Assembly: GCA_023250755.1 (NCBI GenBank)
Contig: JAHFAC010000129.1
Coordinates: forward strand, 1-5,908
Reading direction: 5' to 3'
Source of the DNA: Bacteriovoracaceae bacterium
Lineage (GTDB): Bacteria; Bdellovibrionota; UBA1018
Length of the DNA: 5,908 nucleotides
This document shows, one piece after another, positions 5,022-5,908 of the stretch. Each line of letters begins with the position of its first letter. Position 1 is the first letter of the stretch. The position numbers and the translations under genes were made by a program. The notes under the pieces are model-generated. The model made no database searches and was not told where the DNA came from. It was given only the letters and a program-made list of their open reading frames with translations.

Positions 5022-5908
5022 AAGGAAGTTTTGGATGACAGAGCCAGGTGAGTTCTTTCTTTCCGTTCAGAAGATGCAACACGCGGCTGTGAGGAAGTTT
5101 TTTAAATTGTTCAATCATGAAGGGATCCACCTCACCGGTGAGTTTAACGTTACATACAAACTGATTGCAGTAGCCGGACCTAATCCAAGTCTGAACATAC
5201 TCCAGAAGTTTATCAGGAAAGCAGATGACATCACTAAAAACCCAATCCATTTTAACGGGTTTGAAAGAAAATGCATCCCCCCTTTTGAATTCGATATTCT
5301 TATTTCGCACGATTTTTTCATTGAGCGCAGAGCGATCAATACTCAGAACATGGGCATGCAACTCTGACAAAGCCCAACTCCATGAGCCCGGTGAAGATCC
5401 CAAATCCAGCACCCAATCACCTTTTTTCGGCCACTCCCCCAGAATCGTCAGCGCCTCCCAAAGCTTCAAGTAGGCGCGGCTGGGTGGAATCTGTTTATTT
5501 TCTTGAAACGGAATGACTCCATCGACCGTGGGACGCGTGACCTCATGACTGTATAGAATCAAGTGTGGATCTGCGAGAGTAAAGGCGGGTACCGAAGCAA
5601 GCGGAAGGACACCCGGAAAACAGAAATTTTCTGCCTTTTTTACACTCGACAATTTCTCCGCAATCAAGGCACCCCGCCTATTGAAAAGGTCGCCGTAGTA
5701 TCGCCATTGTTTTGAAATCACTTTGAGTTTTTTTTGTGCATCGGTAATGGATTCAAATTGAAGGCTTTTTACATTTCTCCAAACGCAATCCGCCCAGGCC
5801 GGCTCAAATTTATCTTCCTGAACCCAAAGGGTCGAGGGAGTTGAGTTCAAAACAGTCGCACGAAGGCACTTAAGTTCCTCTAAAAGCTCTTTTTGATATT
5901 CTTTCGAT
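5020..5908 (-). CDS. RlmM-like FtsJ-fold rRNA 2'-O-methyltransferase, 5' end beyond the right edge
   Basis: Predicted SAM-dependent ribose methyltransferase; the best-known relative, RlmM, methylates a cytidine of 23S rRNA. Numbering from TTG at 5848-5850: an N-terminal region typical of RlmM-like proteins covers about 1-115, then PPSRAYLKLWEAL (122-134) and the SAM-binding motif DLGSSPGSWSWAL (149-161). Next come acidic Asp172 and GDAF (191-194), SDVICFP with catalytic-type Asp207, NVKLTGE with Lys236 and Glu240, and the end HLLNGKKELTWL (249-260). Lys129 or another upstream Lys would complete the K-D-K-E tetrad of FtsJ enzymes. The TTG is probably not the start: the frame stays open upstream for 19 codons to the edge (reading ...EYQKELLEELKCLRATV), and family members carry sequence there. 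The visible product is thus at least 295 residues. E. coli RlmM is about 366, so this is a shorter type and the exact target is uncertain; no symbol is given. The stop codon is at 5020-5022. Confidence 0.88.
   Translation of the reverse strand, partial: SKEYQKELLEELKCLRATVLNSTPSTLWVQEDKFEPAWADCVWRNVKSLQFESITDAQKKLKVISKQWRYYGDLFNRRGALIAEKLSSVKKAENFCFPGVLPLASVPAFTLADPHLILYSHEVTRPTVDGVIPFQENKQIPPSRAYLKLWEALTILGEWPKKGDWVLDLGSSPGSWSWALSELHAHVLSIDRSALNEKIVRNKNIEFKRGDAFSFKPVKMDWVFSDVICFPDKLLEYVQTWIRSGYCNQFVCNVKLTGEVDPFMIEQFKKLPHSRVLHLLNGKKELTWLCHPKLP

Noticed and set aside
5035..5367. Plus-strand open frame of 110 codons
   Set aside because: Antisense to the methyltransferase motifs IV and VI; no family pattern of its own.
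1..5908. Possible CRISPR, tRNA, insertion sequence or phage signatures
   Set aside because: No repeat-spacer pattern, tRNA-like cloverleaf, transposase motif or terminal inverted repeats were found; most of the window is accounted for by ordinary genes.

Overview
The window looks like a piece of a Gram-negative, respiring bacterial chromosome. It encodes an outer-membrane porin with a signal peptide and a C-terminal aromatic residue, a secreted c-type cytochrome, inner-membrane proteins and a cytosolic histidine kinase. Base composition is moderate (mid-40s % GC by eye) and TTG starts appear to be used. The FtsJ-fold methyltransferase is of the RlmM-like sort. This would fit a deltaproteobacterial or Bdellovibrionota-like organism, but that placement is a weak inference. 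No mobile element, tRNA, rRNA or CRISPR array is visible.

Layout, left to right. Positions 1-604 (-) hold a ThiF/MoeB/HesA-type E1-like enzyme. Its reading frame is broken at a run of seven Cs (coding strand), and its 3' end lies outside the window. Positions 636-1007 (-) hold a small secreted monohaem cytochrome c just upstream of it, probably in the same transcript. Positions 1008-1211 are a divergent promoter region with a short palindrome and a sigma-54-like sequence facing the cytochrome. Positions 1212-3442 (+) form a tight three-gene operon: an OprO/OprP-type porin, a five-helix membrane protein and a three-helix membrane protein, with gaps of 11 and 15 nt. Positions 3458-4678 (-) hold an orphan PAS histidine kinase convergent with that operon. 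Positions 4679-4821 separate it from a divergent small membrane-protein gene at 4822-4995 (+). A perfect inverted repeat plus a 10-bp tandem duplication lies between that gene and a convergent RlmM-like rRNA 2'-O-methyltransferase at 5020-5908 (-), whose start is beyond the right edge.

The most coherent biological unit is the divergent cytochrome c / porin / two-membrane-protein block at 636-3442. It could move a solute or electrons between outer membrane, periplasm and inner membrane. Both membrane proteins are unrecognised, and they carry histidines and tryptophans at positions suited to a periplasm-facing redox or metal site. Features worth testing are the frameshift in the ThiF/MoeB gene, a second G7 run in the porin ribosome-binding region, a terminator-like hairpin inside the last codons of the operon, and the repeat structure between the last two genes.
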